A stretch of 64,000 bases of DNA from Tepidamorphaceae bacterium (GCA_028289445.1 JANQPO010000012.1:62001-126000); one strand, 5' to 3'; counted from the first letter of the stretch, positions 24,208-34,371 are shown. Program-made: numbers and translations. The notes: generated by a model from the letters alone, not told the origin.

Positions 24208-26127
24208 CTAGCCGTCGACCGGGCGATCGAGCCAGAATTCGTCCATGCGATGAAGGCCGTATTGCGCGCCCGGGTCCCACCCATAGATGCCGGCTTCCGG
24301 CACATTGCGCACATCGGTTTTGACGACCACGGGCTGACGAATCTCCGAAAGCACGCCGATGGTCAGCATCTGGTCCGCATGGATCGCTAACATATCACGC
24401 CAGATCGTCGCACGCTCATCGTTTGTCTGAGCCTGAAGCCATGCCTTGTAATGCTGAAGCAGGTCCATCGCCGGCTTGAAGTCGGGCGGAGAACCGACCT
24501 TGCCGTTCGATTCGAAGTGATCGCCCCAGGCGCCCCAGCTCGGCTGAATGTGACTGGTCGGCGCCAGGAAGGCCGGGCTCATCGCCGGCGTCGGAATGCC
24601 GTTGTTGAAGCCTTCCCAAACCGAGATTTGCAGTTCACCGGAGTAAGCGCGCCGACGGATGTTGTCGCGCTGCGACGGCTTCGGAAACAGTCCGACGCCG
24701 ATCTCGGCCCAGGTCTCCTTGATCAGCTCCAAGACGTCGATCTGCTCGGCGCTCTCACCGGCGGTCTCGACGATAATTTCAAGCGGCCGCCCGTCGGGCA
24801 AAAGCCTGAGACCGTCGCCGCGCCGCTCCGTTAACCCGATATCGTCGAGCAGCTTATTGGCCTTCTTCGGATCGAACTCCGTGCCCGCCCGGCGCAAATG
24901 CTCATCGAAAAGCGGGCTTTGCGGCAATGCCGTGTTATTGCCCGGAGCACCGAGCCCGAAGAACAGCGCTTCATTGATCATCAACCGGTCGATGCCGTGC
25001 GACAGCGCCAGACGGAACCGCGGATCCCACATGAGCTTGCGCATCGACGGATCGGCAACGTTGAAGTTCGGGTAAAGCGCCATGTGCGAGGCCTTGGCGA
25101 TCGGCCATAGATATGTCTTGTAGCCGCTGTCGGCCTCGCCCTGTTTCAATACGGTGATGTCGGAAAAGCCGAGATTGCGGGCCTGAAGATCGGATTCTCC
25201 GGCCCTCGTCTTGGCCGGGATCAGCCGGCCATCGGCAACCGAAAACACCACGCGATCGATGTAAGGAAGCTGGCGACCTTCCGAGTCGATCCGATGATAA
25301 TAGGGGTTGCGGATCGCTTCGAAGCGCTGACCGGCGATATCGCGGCTGACGACCCAGGGCTGAAGCGAGGGCAGTTCCAGATTACGACCGTTGTACATAT
25401 CATCGAGCTTGTTATGAAGCGCCGCCCAGTTGCGCGCCTCAGCCGTCTTGACCGCTTCCTCGATGAACGCCGGATCGCCGGTGCTTTGATTGAATTTTCC
25501 AAGATAGTGTGCGGGCCGGTAAATGAACGGCGGTCGCGCCGCCGCAAGATTGGTCAGGAAGTCAGGGTTCGGGCTTGGCCAGGAATAGCGAACCGTCAAG
25601 GGATCGATGACCTCGAACTCAGGCCCGGCGCCATCGACCTTTAGGAAGCCCGGCAAACCGGCCGGGTTCAGCTCTTCGTTCGACGCAACGTCTTCGAAAT
25701 AGTAGCGGAAATCCTCTGCCGTGAAGGGATGGCCGTCGGACCATTTGTGCCCATCGCGCAGGTGCAGTGTGAAGCTTCGTCCCTCTTCGACATCGACGCC
25801 CTTGAGAATATCCGGCTCAAGGTTGAGCTTGTCGTCGAATCCGACCAAGCGCGCATAGCCCCACACATTGATCAAGCGCACATCCTTGGCCCGACCGATC
25901 AGCGTCTGCAGATCGCCGCCATGGCGTCCCGACACCCGACCCTTGGTCGCCAGATCGACAATCAGCGGTTCGGCCGGGATGCGTTCCGACACCGGCGGCA
26001 AGTCGCCCTCGTGCGTGCGGGCAAGCGTCGGCGTTTCCTTAAGCGGCGGCAACGCGCTCGCCGCCGCCGGTTCAACAACGGCGAGCGCGACAAGGCCGGT
26101 CAATAAAACGAAAATACGCGGTGTCAT
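24208..26127 (-). CDS. ABC transporter periplasmic binding protein, family 5
   Basis: A 639-residue precursor. From ATG 26127 it has a clear signal peptide (basic MTPR, hydrophobic core, cleavage near AAAS-A). The family-5 signature region lies around LHLRDGHKWSDGHPFTAEDF. At more than 600 residues it is larger than DppA/OppA (about 530) and closer to YejA or the alpha-galactoside-binding AgpA, so an oligosaccharide or large peptide ligand is as likely as a dipeptide. The start codon overlaps the stop of the ATPase gene by four bases. Confidence 0.9.
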   Translation of the reverse strand: MTPRIFVLLTGLVALAVVEPAAASALPPLKETPTLARTHEGDLPPVSERIPAEPLIVDLATKGRVSGRHGGDLQTLIGRAKDVRLINVWGYARLVGFDDKLNLEPDILKGVDVEEGRSFTLHLRDGHKWSDGHPFTAEDFRYYFEDVASNEELNPAGLPGFLKVDGAGPEFEVIDPLTVRYSWPSPNPDFLTNLAAARPPFIYRPAHYLGKFNQSTGDPAFIEEAVKTAEARNWAALHNKLDDMYNGRNLELPSLQPWVVSRDIAGQRFEAIRNPYYHRIDSEGRQLPYIDRVVFSVADGRLIPAKTRAGESDLQARNLGFSDITVLKQGEADSGYKTYLWPIAKASHMALYPNFNVADPSMRKLMWDPRFRLALSHGIDRLMINEALFFGLGAPGNNTALPQSPLFDEHLRRAGTEFDPKKANKLLDDIGLTERRGDGLRLLPDGRPLEIIVETAGESAEQIDVLELIKETWAEIGVGLFPKPSQRDNIRRRAYSGELQISVWEGFNNGIPTPAMSPAFLAPTSHIQPSWGAWGDHFESNGKVGSPPDFKPAMDLLQHYKAWLQAQTNDERATIWRDMLAIHADQMLTIGVLSEIRQPVVVKTDVRNVPEAGIYGWDPGAQYGLHRMDEFWLDRPVDG

Positions 26128-28010
26128 GCGGCTTCTCCAAGCGTGTCCGATCGATCGGTCGGAATACAAACCAGATGCCCCGGCGACACTTCTTCCAGAT
26201 GCGGATAGAGGTCGTCGGTCAGGCGATAGGGGGCCGGCCAAGCATCTGGGATCGATGCCCGAGAGTCGGCCAAATGATCAAAATCCAAGCGGTTGTTGAG
26301 GTCGGGTTCTGGAATCGCCATCAACAGCGCTTGTGTGTAGGGATGGCGCGGATCGTCGATGATTGCCGCCTTCGGACCGACCTCGACGATCCGGCCACGG
26401 CACATCACGGCAATCCGGTCGGCGATATAGTCGACGACCGCCAGATTGTGACTGACGAAGAGATAGGTCAGCCCAAGATCGGCCTTCAAATCGCGCAGCA
26501 AGTTAAGGATTTGCGCTTGGACTGAAACGTCGAGCGCCGAAACCGGCTCGTCGCATAACAGGAAATCCGGCGCGAGCGCCAGGGCCCGTGCGATGCCGAT
26601 GCGCTGCCTCTGACCGCCGGAAAAGGAATGCGGATAGCGGCGCAAATGCCGGATATCGAGGCCAACCAGGCGCATCAATTCGCGCACCCGCTCGGACCGC
26701 TCATCAGGCGTGCCCACGGAGTGGATAATGAACGGCTCAAGCAGAATGTCGTTGACCGTCATACGCGGGTTGAGCGACGAAAACGGGTCCTGAAACACCA
26801 GCTGCATGTCGCGCCGATAGGCCAGAAGCCGTTCCCGCGACATTGTGCTGACGTCTTCGAATTCGTCATCCATGCGGTACGAGATCGCACCGCTGTCGGC
26901 GGGCTCGGCACGCAAGATAACCTTGGCCGTCGTCGTCTTGCCCGATCCGGACTCGCCAACGAGACCAAGACACTCGCCCGTCGCAACCGTCAGGTTGACG
27001 CAATCCATCGCCTTGATGGTGCGGGTCGGCCCGCCGATCGAACCGGATTTCTTGAGTTCGTAGACCTTTGAGACATCGCGCAACTCAAGCAGCGACGCGC
27101 CAGTCGGCGGTCCCGGATTGCTCTCGCGCGATTGCACCAACAAAGCGCCGGCTTCGGCCGCAATCGGCCGGATCGGCTTCAAGCGTTCCTCGGCGCCCAT
27201 GTGAAAACGCGGCACAGCGCCGAGCAAAGCTTTGAGATAGTCGTGTTGCGGATTACCGAAGATGGTCTCAGCGGACCCCGACTCCATCACTTTGCCATGG
27301 TAGACCACGACAACTTCATCGGCCATGTTGGCGACAACGCCGAAGTCGTGGGTGATAAGGAGCACGGCCATCTGCAATTCGGCCTGAACGTCGCGGATCA
27401 GGCGCAGGATTTCGGCCTGAATCGTAACGTCGAGCGCCGTGGTCGGCTCATCCGCGATCAAGAGCGCCGGCCGGCACATGAGCGCCATGGCAATCATCGC
27501 CCGCTGCCGCAAACCGCCGGAAAGCTCAAAGGGATAGGAATCGACCGAGCGCTCCGGATTGGGAAACTGCACCAGCCGCAGCATCTCTATCGTTAGGTCA
27601 CGCGCTTCGTTGCGGGTCTTGCCGCGATGCAGCCGCACCACCTCGCCAAGCTGATCGCCAATGGTGTGAAGCGGCGAGAGCGATGTCATGGGTTCTTGAA
27701 ATACGATGGAAATCCGATCGCCACGAATATCCCGCATCTGATCGCCGTCGCGCGGGAGCTTGACGATATCGGCCGGCTGCCCGCCGGTCTCCGGGTCGCG
27801 AAACTCGATCTTGCCGCCAAGGATCGAGGCGTTGTCCGCCAACAGGCCGGTGATCGCCTGAGAGATCACCGATTTGCCGGACCCGGACTCGCCGACAAGG
27901 GCGACGGTCTTACCATGCGGGACGACGAACGACACGCCGTCGACGGCTCGCGTCAAGCCATCGCTTCCGGCAAATTCGATGACGAGATCTTCGATCTCGA
28001 TCACGTTCAT
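26124..28010 (-). CDS. ABC transporter ATPase with two fused nucleotide-binding domains (DppD-DppF/YejF type)
   Basis: A 628-residue cytoplasmic protein. NBD1 has Walker A GESGSGKS, signature LSGGLRQR and Walker B LLIADEPTTALD; NBD2 has Walker A GESGSGKTT, signature FSGGQRQR and Walker B FLLCDEPVSALD. Each is followed by the oligopeptide-type C-terminal extension (GNPQHDYLKALL and DDPRHPYTQALL), and the second also by a region ending in HLVCIPT. One chain therefore supplies both ATPases of the importer. It is the first gene of the unit. Confidence 0.93.
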   Translation of the reverse strand: MNVIEIEDLVIEFAGSDGLTRAVDGVSFVVPHGKTVALVGESGSGKSVISQAITGLLADNASILGGKIEFRDPETGGQPADIVKLPRDGDQMRDIRGDRISIVFQEPMTSLSPLHTIGDQLGEVVRLHRGKTRNEARDLTIEMLRLVQFPNPERSVDSYPFELSGGLRQRAMIAMALMCRPALLIADEPTTALDVTIQAEILRLIRDVQAELQMAVLLITHDFGVVANMADEVVVVYHGKVMESGSAETIFGNPQHDYLKALLGAVPRFHMGAEERLKPIRPIAAEAGALLVQSRESNPGPPTGASLLELRDVSKVYELKKSGSIGGPTRTIKAMDCVNLTVATGECLGLVGESGSGKTTTAKVILRAEPADSGAISYRMDDEFEDVSTMSRERLLAYRRDMQLVFQDPFSSLNPRMTVNDILLEPFIIHSVGTPDERSERVRELMRLVGLDIRHLRRYPHSFSGGQRQRIGIARALALAPDFLLCDEPVSALDVSVQAQILNLLRDLKADLGLTYLFVSHNLAVVDYIADRIAVMCRGRIVEVGPKAAIIDDPRHPYTQALLMAIPEPDLNNRLDFDHLADSRASIPDAWPAPYRLTDDLYPHLEEVSPGHLVCIPTDRSDTLGEAA

Positions 28011-28145
28011 TATCCCCTCCCCGAATTGTCAGCTAACCAAATCGAATAGCGAGCGGCGTGACAACCACTTTCCGCCGCGATGCGGTCCGCATGGTCAGAA
28101 TCGGCAAGTGCCGTGACCATTCGACGACAGTCCAGGATCGGAATG

Positions 28146-30089
28146 TCAGATGTCGAGTTGATAGACCTGGATCGCTGCTTCGCGACCAGGAACCCTGTAG
28201 GAGGAGAGCTGGGTCGTGCCGACGGTCTCCGGCAGGCAGGCATGCGTTTCGACACTCATGAGGACAATGCACTCGGCATCCGGCGCCACCACTTTGCCAA
28301 GCTCCTCGATCCGCTGACCGGTGTTCACGGTATCGCCGACGATGGTGTAGTTCATGCGATCGCGGGCGCCAATGTTGCCGACGACAACGGGACCGGTGTG
28401 CAGCCCGATACGCAGCCGCACCGGCGGCTCGCCAATAGCGCGTCGCCGTTCGTTGTTGCTCGTAATCGCCTTTGCCATCGCGCTGGCCGCAGCGCAGGCC
28501 CTTTCCGCGTGATCGTCGAGCGGATCGGGCGCGCCCCAAAACGCCATCATTCCGTCGCCAAGAAACTTGTCCACCGTGCCGCTGTTTGCCTCGACCTCGG
28601 CGCACAAAATCGAAAAGAGCTCGTTTAGGTAGCTCGCCGTCTCGGCTGCGGTCATACGCTCCGATTGCGCGGTGAAGCCGGCGACATCGGTGAACATGAC
28701 GGTCAAAACACGCTCATGGGATCGTGCCGCCTCGTCGACGCCCCACTCGATTAGCCTTGAAACCAGCCGGCGTGGCACATAGGCCGCAAACGCCTTAAGC
28801 GTCGACACCATGCTGCTGAGCACGCTTGCGGTCTGGTTGAATTCGCGAAACCGCGACGGCGGAATAGGCTTCACATGGTCGAAGTCGAGCTTGGAGACGC
28901 TGACCGCCATACCGTTCAAATCAGCCACGAGTTTGCCGATACGCCGGCCGATCCAAAAGGCAATCAGCGTACCGATCGCCAGGAACCCGATACCGACCAT
29001 CGTCGACCCGAAAAGTCGGCGAATCTCATCGCTCACGTCCTCGCCCGGGAAATAAACGCCGACAATCCATGGCCGATCCGCATACGACCCAATCGCCGTC
29101 GTCATCATGATGTAGGTCTCGTCGCCAATCTCGACCGTACTGACCTCGACACCGGCCTCCGCGGCCGCCTCAAAGAGATCGTCGCCGGTGTCACGCTTCG
29201 GGTAAGCGACTAGAACCGGATCATCAAATTCTGCCAGAGGCACCGTTGCCGGCGGTCGCTCCTGCTGACCCAAGCCGCGCCCAGCCATGTCCGAGGACCC
29301 TCCCGGCGGGGGTTGAGCACCAGCTTCCGGTGTATACTCCTCAGCCACCAAGCTGCTTTCGGGCGAGCCCTCAGGCGGAGGAGGCGGGGCCAGGTTCGGA
29401 TGGGCCAGGACACGATCTCCCCCATCCAATATGAAGGCCGTCCCAGACCGCTCGCGGCTGATCTGCCGGACAAGCGCTGACATGCGCGGCAATGGCACCG
29501 CAGCGATAAGGTGGCCGACATGCTCGCCACCGACCACGAGCGCCTGCCCGACATTGGCATGAACAACGCCATTTTCCTCGATGAGCGTGCCCCAATGCGG
29601 CCGCCCATCCTTGGGGATCAGCTTAATCCCCTCGCGTATCTCGGGATTTTGGATCGTCGAGCGATCCGATCGGCCGAAGAGTGGCCCTTGGCGAAACACC
29701 CCACGCACGTTGTAATCAAGATCATAGGTCTCGATGACGACAACCATCCGGTTGGCGGCGATGGCGCCATGCAGGACTTCGCCGAAACCATCCTCGTCCG
29801 AGAGCGACAACTCCCCTTTCGAGATTTGCCCGGCAAGGGAGCGCACCGTCAATTCGACCGGCTCCAGATAGGCGTCGATCAGAAGCGTCAGCGATTCGAC
29901 CGTTTCCATCGATCGCGTATTGAGCAGCGAAAACGTATTGCGGACGTTAGCCACTACGGTGAGCGACAGAACCGCCAAGATCGACAATCCGGTGACCAGC
30001 GCGAAGGAGATGCTCAAAAGGCGCGCGATCGGCATGTCGCGCTTGGTCCGCGCGCGGCTTTCGGGCTTCATCGCCAAGCCGTCATCCAT
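28146..30089 (-). CDS. Receptor-type adenylate/guanylate cyclase (sensor-HAMP-cyclase)
   Basis: A 647-residue membrane receptor. A first membrane segment at about 24-48 and a second at about 345-370 flank a periplasmic Cache-like sensor, followed by a HAMP linker and a class III cyclase domain (about 450-630). Metal aspartates are in MFTDVAGFT and KFLGDGMMAFWG, and the nucleotide site in YTIVGDTVNTGQRIEE. The sensor domain contains a Pro/Gly-rich insert (about residues 230-270, with PPPPPEGSPESS and PPPGGSSDM). It should make cAMP in response to an extracellular ligand. The gene is divergent from the sulfotransferase gene, with only 34 bases between start codons. Confidence 0.88.
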   Translation of the reverse strand: MDDGLAMKPESRARTKRDMPIARLLSISFALVTGLSILAVLSLTVVANVRNTFSLLNTRSMETVESLTLLIDAYLEPVELTVRSLAGQISKGELSLSDEDGFGEVLHGAIAANRMVVVIETYDLDYNVRGVFRQGPLFGRSDRSTIQNPEIREGIKLIPKDGRPHWGTLIEENGVVHANVGQALVVGGEHVGHLIAAVPLPRMSALVRQISRERSGTAFILDGGDRVLAHPNLAPPPPPEGSPESSLVAEEYTPEAGAQPPPGGSSDMAGRGLGQQERPPATVPLAEFDDPVLVAYPKRDTGDDLFEAAAEAGVEVSTVEIGDETYIMMTTAIGSYADRPWIVGVYFPGEDVSDEIRRLFGSTMVGIGFLAIGTLIAFWIGRRIGKLVADLNGMAVSVSKLDFDHVKPIPPSRFREFNQTASVLSSMVSTLKAFAAYVPRRLVSRLIEWGVDEAARSHERVLTVMFTDVAGFTAQSERMTAAETASYLNELFSILCAEVEANSGTVDKFLGDGMMAFWGAPDPLDDHAERACAAASAMAKAITSNNERRRAIGEPPVRLRIGLHTGPVVVGNIGARDRMNYTIVGDTVNTGQRIEELGKVVAPDAECIVLMSVETHACLPETVGTTQLSSYRVPGREAAIQVYQLDI

Positions 30090-30123
30090 TATGCAATCCT
30101 AGCCGTCCACAAACTGGTCCGGA

Positions 30124-31233
30124 ATGACCGTGCCGAACGAAACCAGACCGCCAATCCCCGAGGCCGAATTGAAGCGCAGTCTTCGCGACGCGAAGCTCGC
30201 CGAGTGGTTCGCTGACGCCGAACCGCAAATAGTGCTTATCGGTCATCGGCCCTTGCTCGAATCGCTCGGCCTCTCTTCCGGCGAACATATACTACTCTCA
30301 ATGACTGATGTTGCGACTCCGGACGGCCAAAACAAGGCCCGAACCGCTCCGGCGGTATTCGTTCTCGATCTGGACGACGAGCCGGTGGCGATTCACGCAT
30401 TGAAGGCGAGCCTTGGCCATGACCGTGTCTACGGACTGATCGGCGACCTAGTCGTTGCACGAACGCTCGGTCTGGAACCCGGAGACGACCGCGAAGCACT
30501 GCGTTGCGCCCAATCACCGGACAGCTGTTTCGCGGTTTTGTGCACGGCGCGCTCCGGCAGCACATGGTTCTGCCATCTGCTGCAAAACACCGGCGTCCTC
30601 GGGCACCCGAGCGAGCATTTGCGGCCAACCATCGTCTTCCTCACGCGGCATGCCACCCGGTTTGGGTTCTCGATTGTCGATTGGACGGAGACCCTGATCC
30701 GCGCGAAGGCGAAGAACGGCGTATTCGGGACCAAAGTCATCGACAATTTCGTCGACGACATCCTGCCGGCCTTGTCGACCGACGACAGGAGGCGGCTTGA
30801 GCAGCTTCTATCGGGCTTTCGGTTCATCCATTTCGAGCGGCGCGACAAGGTTGCGCAAGCCGTCTCGAAGTTCATGGCGACCAAAAGCCATGTTTGGCAC
30901 CTTCGCACCACCGATGCCGCGCGGGCGTATCGGGAGAAGAAAGCGCAGGTTGAATACGACGGCTCGGCTTTGAACAAGATTCATGATGGACTAAATAAAA
31001 ATGAAGATCGTTATCGTCATTTCCTTGCGTCGACCGGCGCTCAAGCTCTTCATCTGACCTACGAAGATGTCCTTGCCGATCCCGCACCCGCCATTCGCGC
31101 CGTTGCCGAATTCCTCCTAGATGACGTCCCGGACAGTTTACCGATCGTCCATGAGCGCTATTTCCCCATGGCCGATGATCTCAACGCGGCCTTCGCAGAG
31201 CGGTTGCGCCTCGAATACGATCTCGGCGGATAG
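30124..31233 (+). CDS. Stf0-like sulfotransferase
   Basis: A 369-residue cytoplasmic protein. Residues from about 137 on match the Stf0 group: the PAPS phosphosulfate-binding loop CTARSGSTWFCHLLQ, the GHPSEHL segment and the FERRDKVAQAVS helix that contacts the 3'-phosphate. Stf0 itself sulfates trehalose in mycobacteria; the acceptor here is unknown. The first 130 residues are not Stf0-like and I do not recognise them. The downstream FkbM methyltransferase begins 12 bases later, so the two enzymes probably decorate the same glycan, lipid or peptide. Confidence 0.83.
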   Translation: MTVPNETRPPIPEAELKRSLRDAKLAEWFADAEPQIVLIGHRPLLESLGLSSGEHILLSMTDVATPDGQNKARTAPAVFVLDLDDEPVAIHALKASLGHDRVYGLIGDLVVARTLGLEPGDDREALRCAQSPDSCFAVLCTARSGSTWFCHLLQNTGVLGHPSEHLRPTIVFLTRHATRFGFSIVDWTETLIRAKAKNGVFGTKVIDNFVDDILPALSTDDRRRLEQLLSGFRFIHFERRDKVAQAVSKFMATKSHVWHLRTTDAARAYREKKAQVEYDGSALNKIHDGLNKNEDRYRHFLASTGAQALHLTYEDVLADPAPAIRAVAEFLLDDVPDSLPIVHERYFPMADDLNAAFAERLRLEYDLGG

Positions 31234-31245
31234 AAGTCGCCCGCA

Positions 31246-32010
31246 ATGTCCGACCCCGATACCGCCCTCCTTCAATCCGACGATCCCTATGATCTGATCG
31301 GCCAACTCAATGGAGGCGCCTATCGGGTCTATCAGCGTGACGGCTATCGCATTTGGCTGAATGTGTCTGAATCGCGCGACATGGCGAAACGGGCGGTCGG
31401 CCGCTATGAGCCGGATAAGTTCGCCGCGCTGGACGAGCAGTTGAAAGCCGGCCAAACCGTCTTCGACATCGGCGCCAACAAGGGCGACTTCGCTCTGTTC
31501 GCCGCTTCGCGCGTGGGGTCCACAGGCTGCGTCGTCGCCTTCGAGCCGCACCCGGACAATGTCGGATGGTTGCGAAAATCGGTTGCCTTGAACGGTTTTC
31601 AGACTGTGACGATCAAAGAGACAGCGCTTGCCGACACTGCCGGTGAGGCGCCGCTTCACATCGGGCCGAAATCCGGGCATCACGCCCTCGAACCGCTGTC
31701 GCGCGATCGCGGAACGATCACCGTCACCGTCGACACACTCGACCGGGTCTGGCACGAGTTGCGACAGCCGACTATCGACATCGTCAAGATCGACGTTGAG
31801 GGCGCCGAAGACCGGGTCATCGCCGGCGGTCGGGCCATGTTGGCAGAATGCCGGCCGGTGATTTTTCTCGATGTACATGACATCGGCTCAGATCGCCTCA
31901 CAGCGCTGAATGCAACGCTTTCCGATCTTGGCTACACCATCGCCGCGCTCGACGATCCCGACATCGCCACGCTTCTGCCCGATAAGGACTACATCCTTAT
32001 CCCGCAATGA
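31246..32010 (+). CDS. FkbM family methyltransferase
   Basis: A 254-residue SAM-dependent O-methyltransferase. Motif I is VFDIGANKGDFALFAAS, the acidic motif AFEPHPDNV follows, and the FkbM-specific post-core VKIDVEGAE is present. FkbM proteins methylate sugar or polyketide hydroxyls and are common in glycan loci. It follows the sulfotransferase at a 12-base spacing and is likely co-transcribed with it. Confidence 0.9.
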   Translation: MSDPDTALLQSDDPYDLIGQLNGGAYRVYQRDGYRIWLNVSESRDMAKRAVGRYEPDKFAALDEQLKAGQTVFDIGANKGDFALFAASRVGSTGCVVAFEPHPDNVGWLRKSVALNGFQTVTIKETALADTAGEAPLHIGPKSGHHALEPLSRDRGTITVTVDTLDRVWHELRQPTIDIVKIDVEGAEDRVIAGGRAMLAECRPVIFLDVHDIGSDRLTALNATLSDLGYTIAALDDPDIATLLPDKDYILIPQ

Positions 32011-32056
32011 CACTTGACCCCTATAGTTGTGACGTATCGCACAACCAAACCGCGCA

Positions 32057-34273
32057 ATGGGGTTCACACTTGCGACCATGCGTGCAGAAATCCAAACAGA
32101 GCCGGACCCGATCCCGGCGAACGATGCGCCCCGGGAGACACGCATGACGTCACAGGTCCAAGGTGTCGATATGGGCGTGTTCGGCGATATCCGGCTGGCG
32201 GCGGCGCGTGACCTGCCGGACCTGCGCGACCAGTTCTATCGCCCGACCTTGAGCCCGCTTCGTCCTGTCCGCGAACGCGACGATATCCTGTTCTATCCGC
32301 GCAAGAAGGCGCTGCGGATCGCCATTCGCGATCAAGGATCGACGGGCACATGCACCGGCCAGGCCCTCGCGTCGCTCATCGACATCATGCGCCTTCGCCG
32401 CGCCAACGGAAACGCTCTCGAACCCGCTAGCGCGATGATGCTTTATCGCCAGGCGAAGGAATATGAGCTTGGTCGCAACCCGGATCGCGGTCTCTTGAGT
32501 CTCCGCTCCGTCATCAAGGCCTTTTACCACTACGGTGTATGCGCCGACGGCCGCATCCATGCGCCAGGCCAATCCAAGGCCAAGGCAACGTATGAAAGCC
32601 GGCACTGGAGCTTCCTGGATGACGCAGGGCAGCCGATCGACGCCGAGACGATTGACGAAAATCTGACGGTCGCGCGCGCCAAATCCGCGCGCGGCGTCCC
32701 CCTCGGTGCCTATTACCGCATCGCGCCGCGCCTCAACGACTACCACGCCGCGCTCAACGAGGCCGGCGCTATTCTGGTATCGGCCTATATCCACGATGGC
32801 TGGACGCACAAATCCGTTGCCGCCAAGACGGATCGCAAAGGCAGCGGCGAGATCGACTACCAGGCGATCGACCCCCTCGGCGCCCATGCCTTTGTGATCA
32901 TCGGCTACAACGACGAAGGCTTTCTGGTCCTCAATTCCTGGGGCGAGACCTGGGGCGGCTACCGCGGCTATCCGGGTATCGCTCTGTGGCGCTATGGCGA
33001 CTGGGCCGACTCCATCCTCGACGGATGGATCCTGCGGCTTGGCGTGCCGACGAAGAACGCCTTTCAGTTCTCCATCGGGGAACAGGGTCTGGGCAGTTCA
33101 GACGGGCCAATCGAGGCAGCCGGCGACAGTCGGCGCGGTGGCTCGACGCCCTGCTTTGAGATTCTCGGCCACTTCGCGCATCTCGATGACGGCGCGCACG
33201 TCGAGCGCGGCGCCTACGCGACTTCGCCGATCGCGGTCAAAGAGACCATTTCCTACCTGCACGGCACCGATGCGAAGCTCTCCGACGCCCAGACCATGGC
33301 AAAGCTCTCAGCCGCCGACGGCGAACGGGCGGTCCTCGCCAAAAAACCCGGCGCGACGAAGGGCTATTCGGGCGTGCTGCTTTGGATCGGTGGCAGCCTG
33401 GAGAGCATGAAGGACGCCGTGACCCTTGCCGTTGGCCGCAAGGATCGGATCAAGGCGGAACAGCTCTATCCTTACTCCATCTTCTGGTGTTCCGACTTCG
33501 TCGAACAAACGAGCCGCGTCCTGGCCCGCATGTTCGACGACGTGGTGGAGCGGATCGGCCGGACAAGCCCCGACCTCGACACGGTGATCGAGAACGCCTG
33601 TCGCGGCGTCGGGCGGGCGTTTTGGCGCGATATCGAGACGGGCGCCCGCAAGGCGAACTTTCCCGGCAGCCATGGCGCGGAGATCCTCGACGGCATTTTG
33701 GGTCTGAAGCGATTGAGCGTCCATGTGATCGTCGACGGCGCCGGCGCGGTCTTCTTGTCCGAATATCTCAAGCGCGTTTACGCGGTCGAAGGCGAACGGG
33801 CGGCGTTTCCGGATCGTATCCGTTCAATCGACTTCATCACACCGGCCATTCGGCTGATCTCGGCTGAAAAGGAAGCGCACTGGCTGCGATTCTTCGCTGG
33901 CTTCGACAAGGGCGACGCCGACCGCCGGGCGCGGATCTGGCTGCCCTCGGCGGAGATCGAGGACCGAATACAGGTCGACGTCTACTCGAAATCGATCCTC
34001 CATCTGGTCGCCAACGCCTTTGAAGAGCCCCTGAAAAAGCCCAACACCCGGCGCGGGCTTAGAGGTCCCGCCCTGCTGGGCATGGCCAAGGAGACATCCG
34101 GTCTCAAGCGCGGTGCGATTGCCAATTTGGACATCAGGACGATTCCGACCGATGCACGCAAATCCGACCCATTGACCCATCAACAGCTCACGGAAAGCCC
34201 GGACCTTTTCAAGGCGATCCTCGAGGACATTTCCCTTCAGATGAAGGGAACACGCGCCACACGTGGCAGTTGA
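32057..34273 (+). CDS. Papain-like C1 peptidase with large uncharacterised C-terminal domain
   Basis: A 738-residue protein from ATG 32057. An alternative ATG at 32144 has a better ribosome-binding site (GGGAGA). The peptidase domain (about 85-320) shows all four catalytic positions: Q93 and C99 in DQGSTGTC, H277 in GAHAFVIIGYN and N293 in NSWGETWGG. It lacks a signal peptide, so it should act in the cytoplasm. Residues about 370-738 form a second region; phrases such as GVLLWIGG and IVDGAGAVFLSEYL suggest an alpha/beta fold, but I do not recognise a family. It is the first of several peptidase genes on this strand. Confidence 0.85.
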   Translation: MGFTLATMRAEIQTEPDPIPANDAPRETRMTSQVQGVDMGVFGDIRLAAARDLPDLRDQFYRPTLSPLRPVRERDDILFYPRKKALRIAIRDQGSTGTCTGQALASLIDIMRLRRANGNALEPASAMMLYRQAKEYELGRNPDRGLLSLRSVIKAFYHYGVCADGRIHAPGQSKAKATYESRHWSFLDDAGQPIDAETIDENLTVARAKSARGVPLGAYYRIAPRLNDYHAALNEAGAILVSAYIHDGWTHKSVAAKTDRKGSGEIDYQAIDPLGAHAFVIIGYNDEGFLVLNSWGETWGGYRGYPGIALWRYGDWADSILDGWILRLGVPTKNAFQFSIGEQGLGSSDGPIEAAGDSRRGGSTPCFEILGHFAHLDDGAHVERGAYATSPIAVKETISYLHGTDAKLSDAQTMAKLSAADGERAVLAKKPGATKGYSGVLLWIGGSLESMKDAVTLAVGRKDRIKAEQLYPYSIFWCSDFVEQTSRVLARMFDDVVERIGRTSPDLDTVIENACRGVGRAFWRDIETGARKANFPGSHGAEILDGILGLKRLSVHVIVDGAGAVFLSEYLKRVYAVEGERAAFPDRIRSIDFITPAIRLISAEKEAHWLRFFAGFDKGDADRRARIWLPSAEIEDRIQVDVYSKSILHLVANAFEEPLKKPNTRRGLRGPALLGMAKETSGLKRGAIANLDIRTIPTDARKSDPLTHQQLTESPDLFKAILEDISLQMKGTRATRGS

Positions 34274-34371
34274 CCGATGGCTAGGCGTCGCAACCTGTCA
34301 TGCTATCGTCAGCCGAAGGGGCAATGGTTGGGTGGGCCAGACAACAACGAGCCGCATGAGGAAGCACGATA

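Noticed and set aside
30090-30123. Promoter search in the 34-base divergent gap
   Set aside because: Too short for two promoters, and no convincing -35/-10 pair could be placed by eye.
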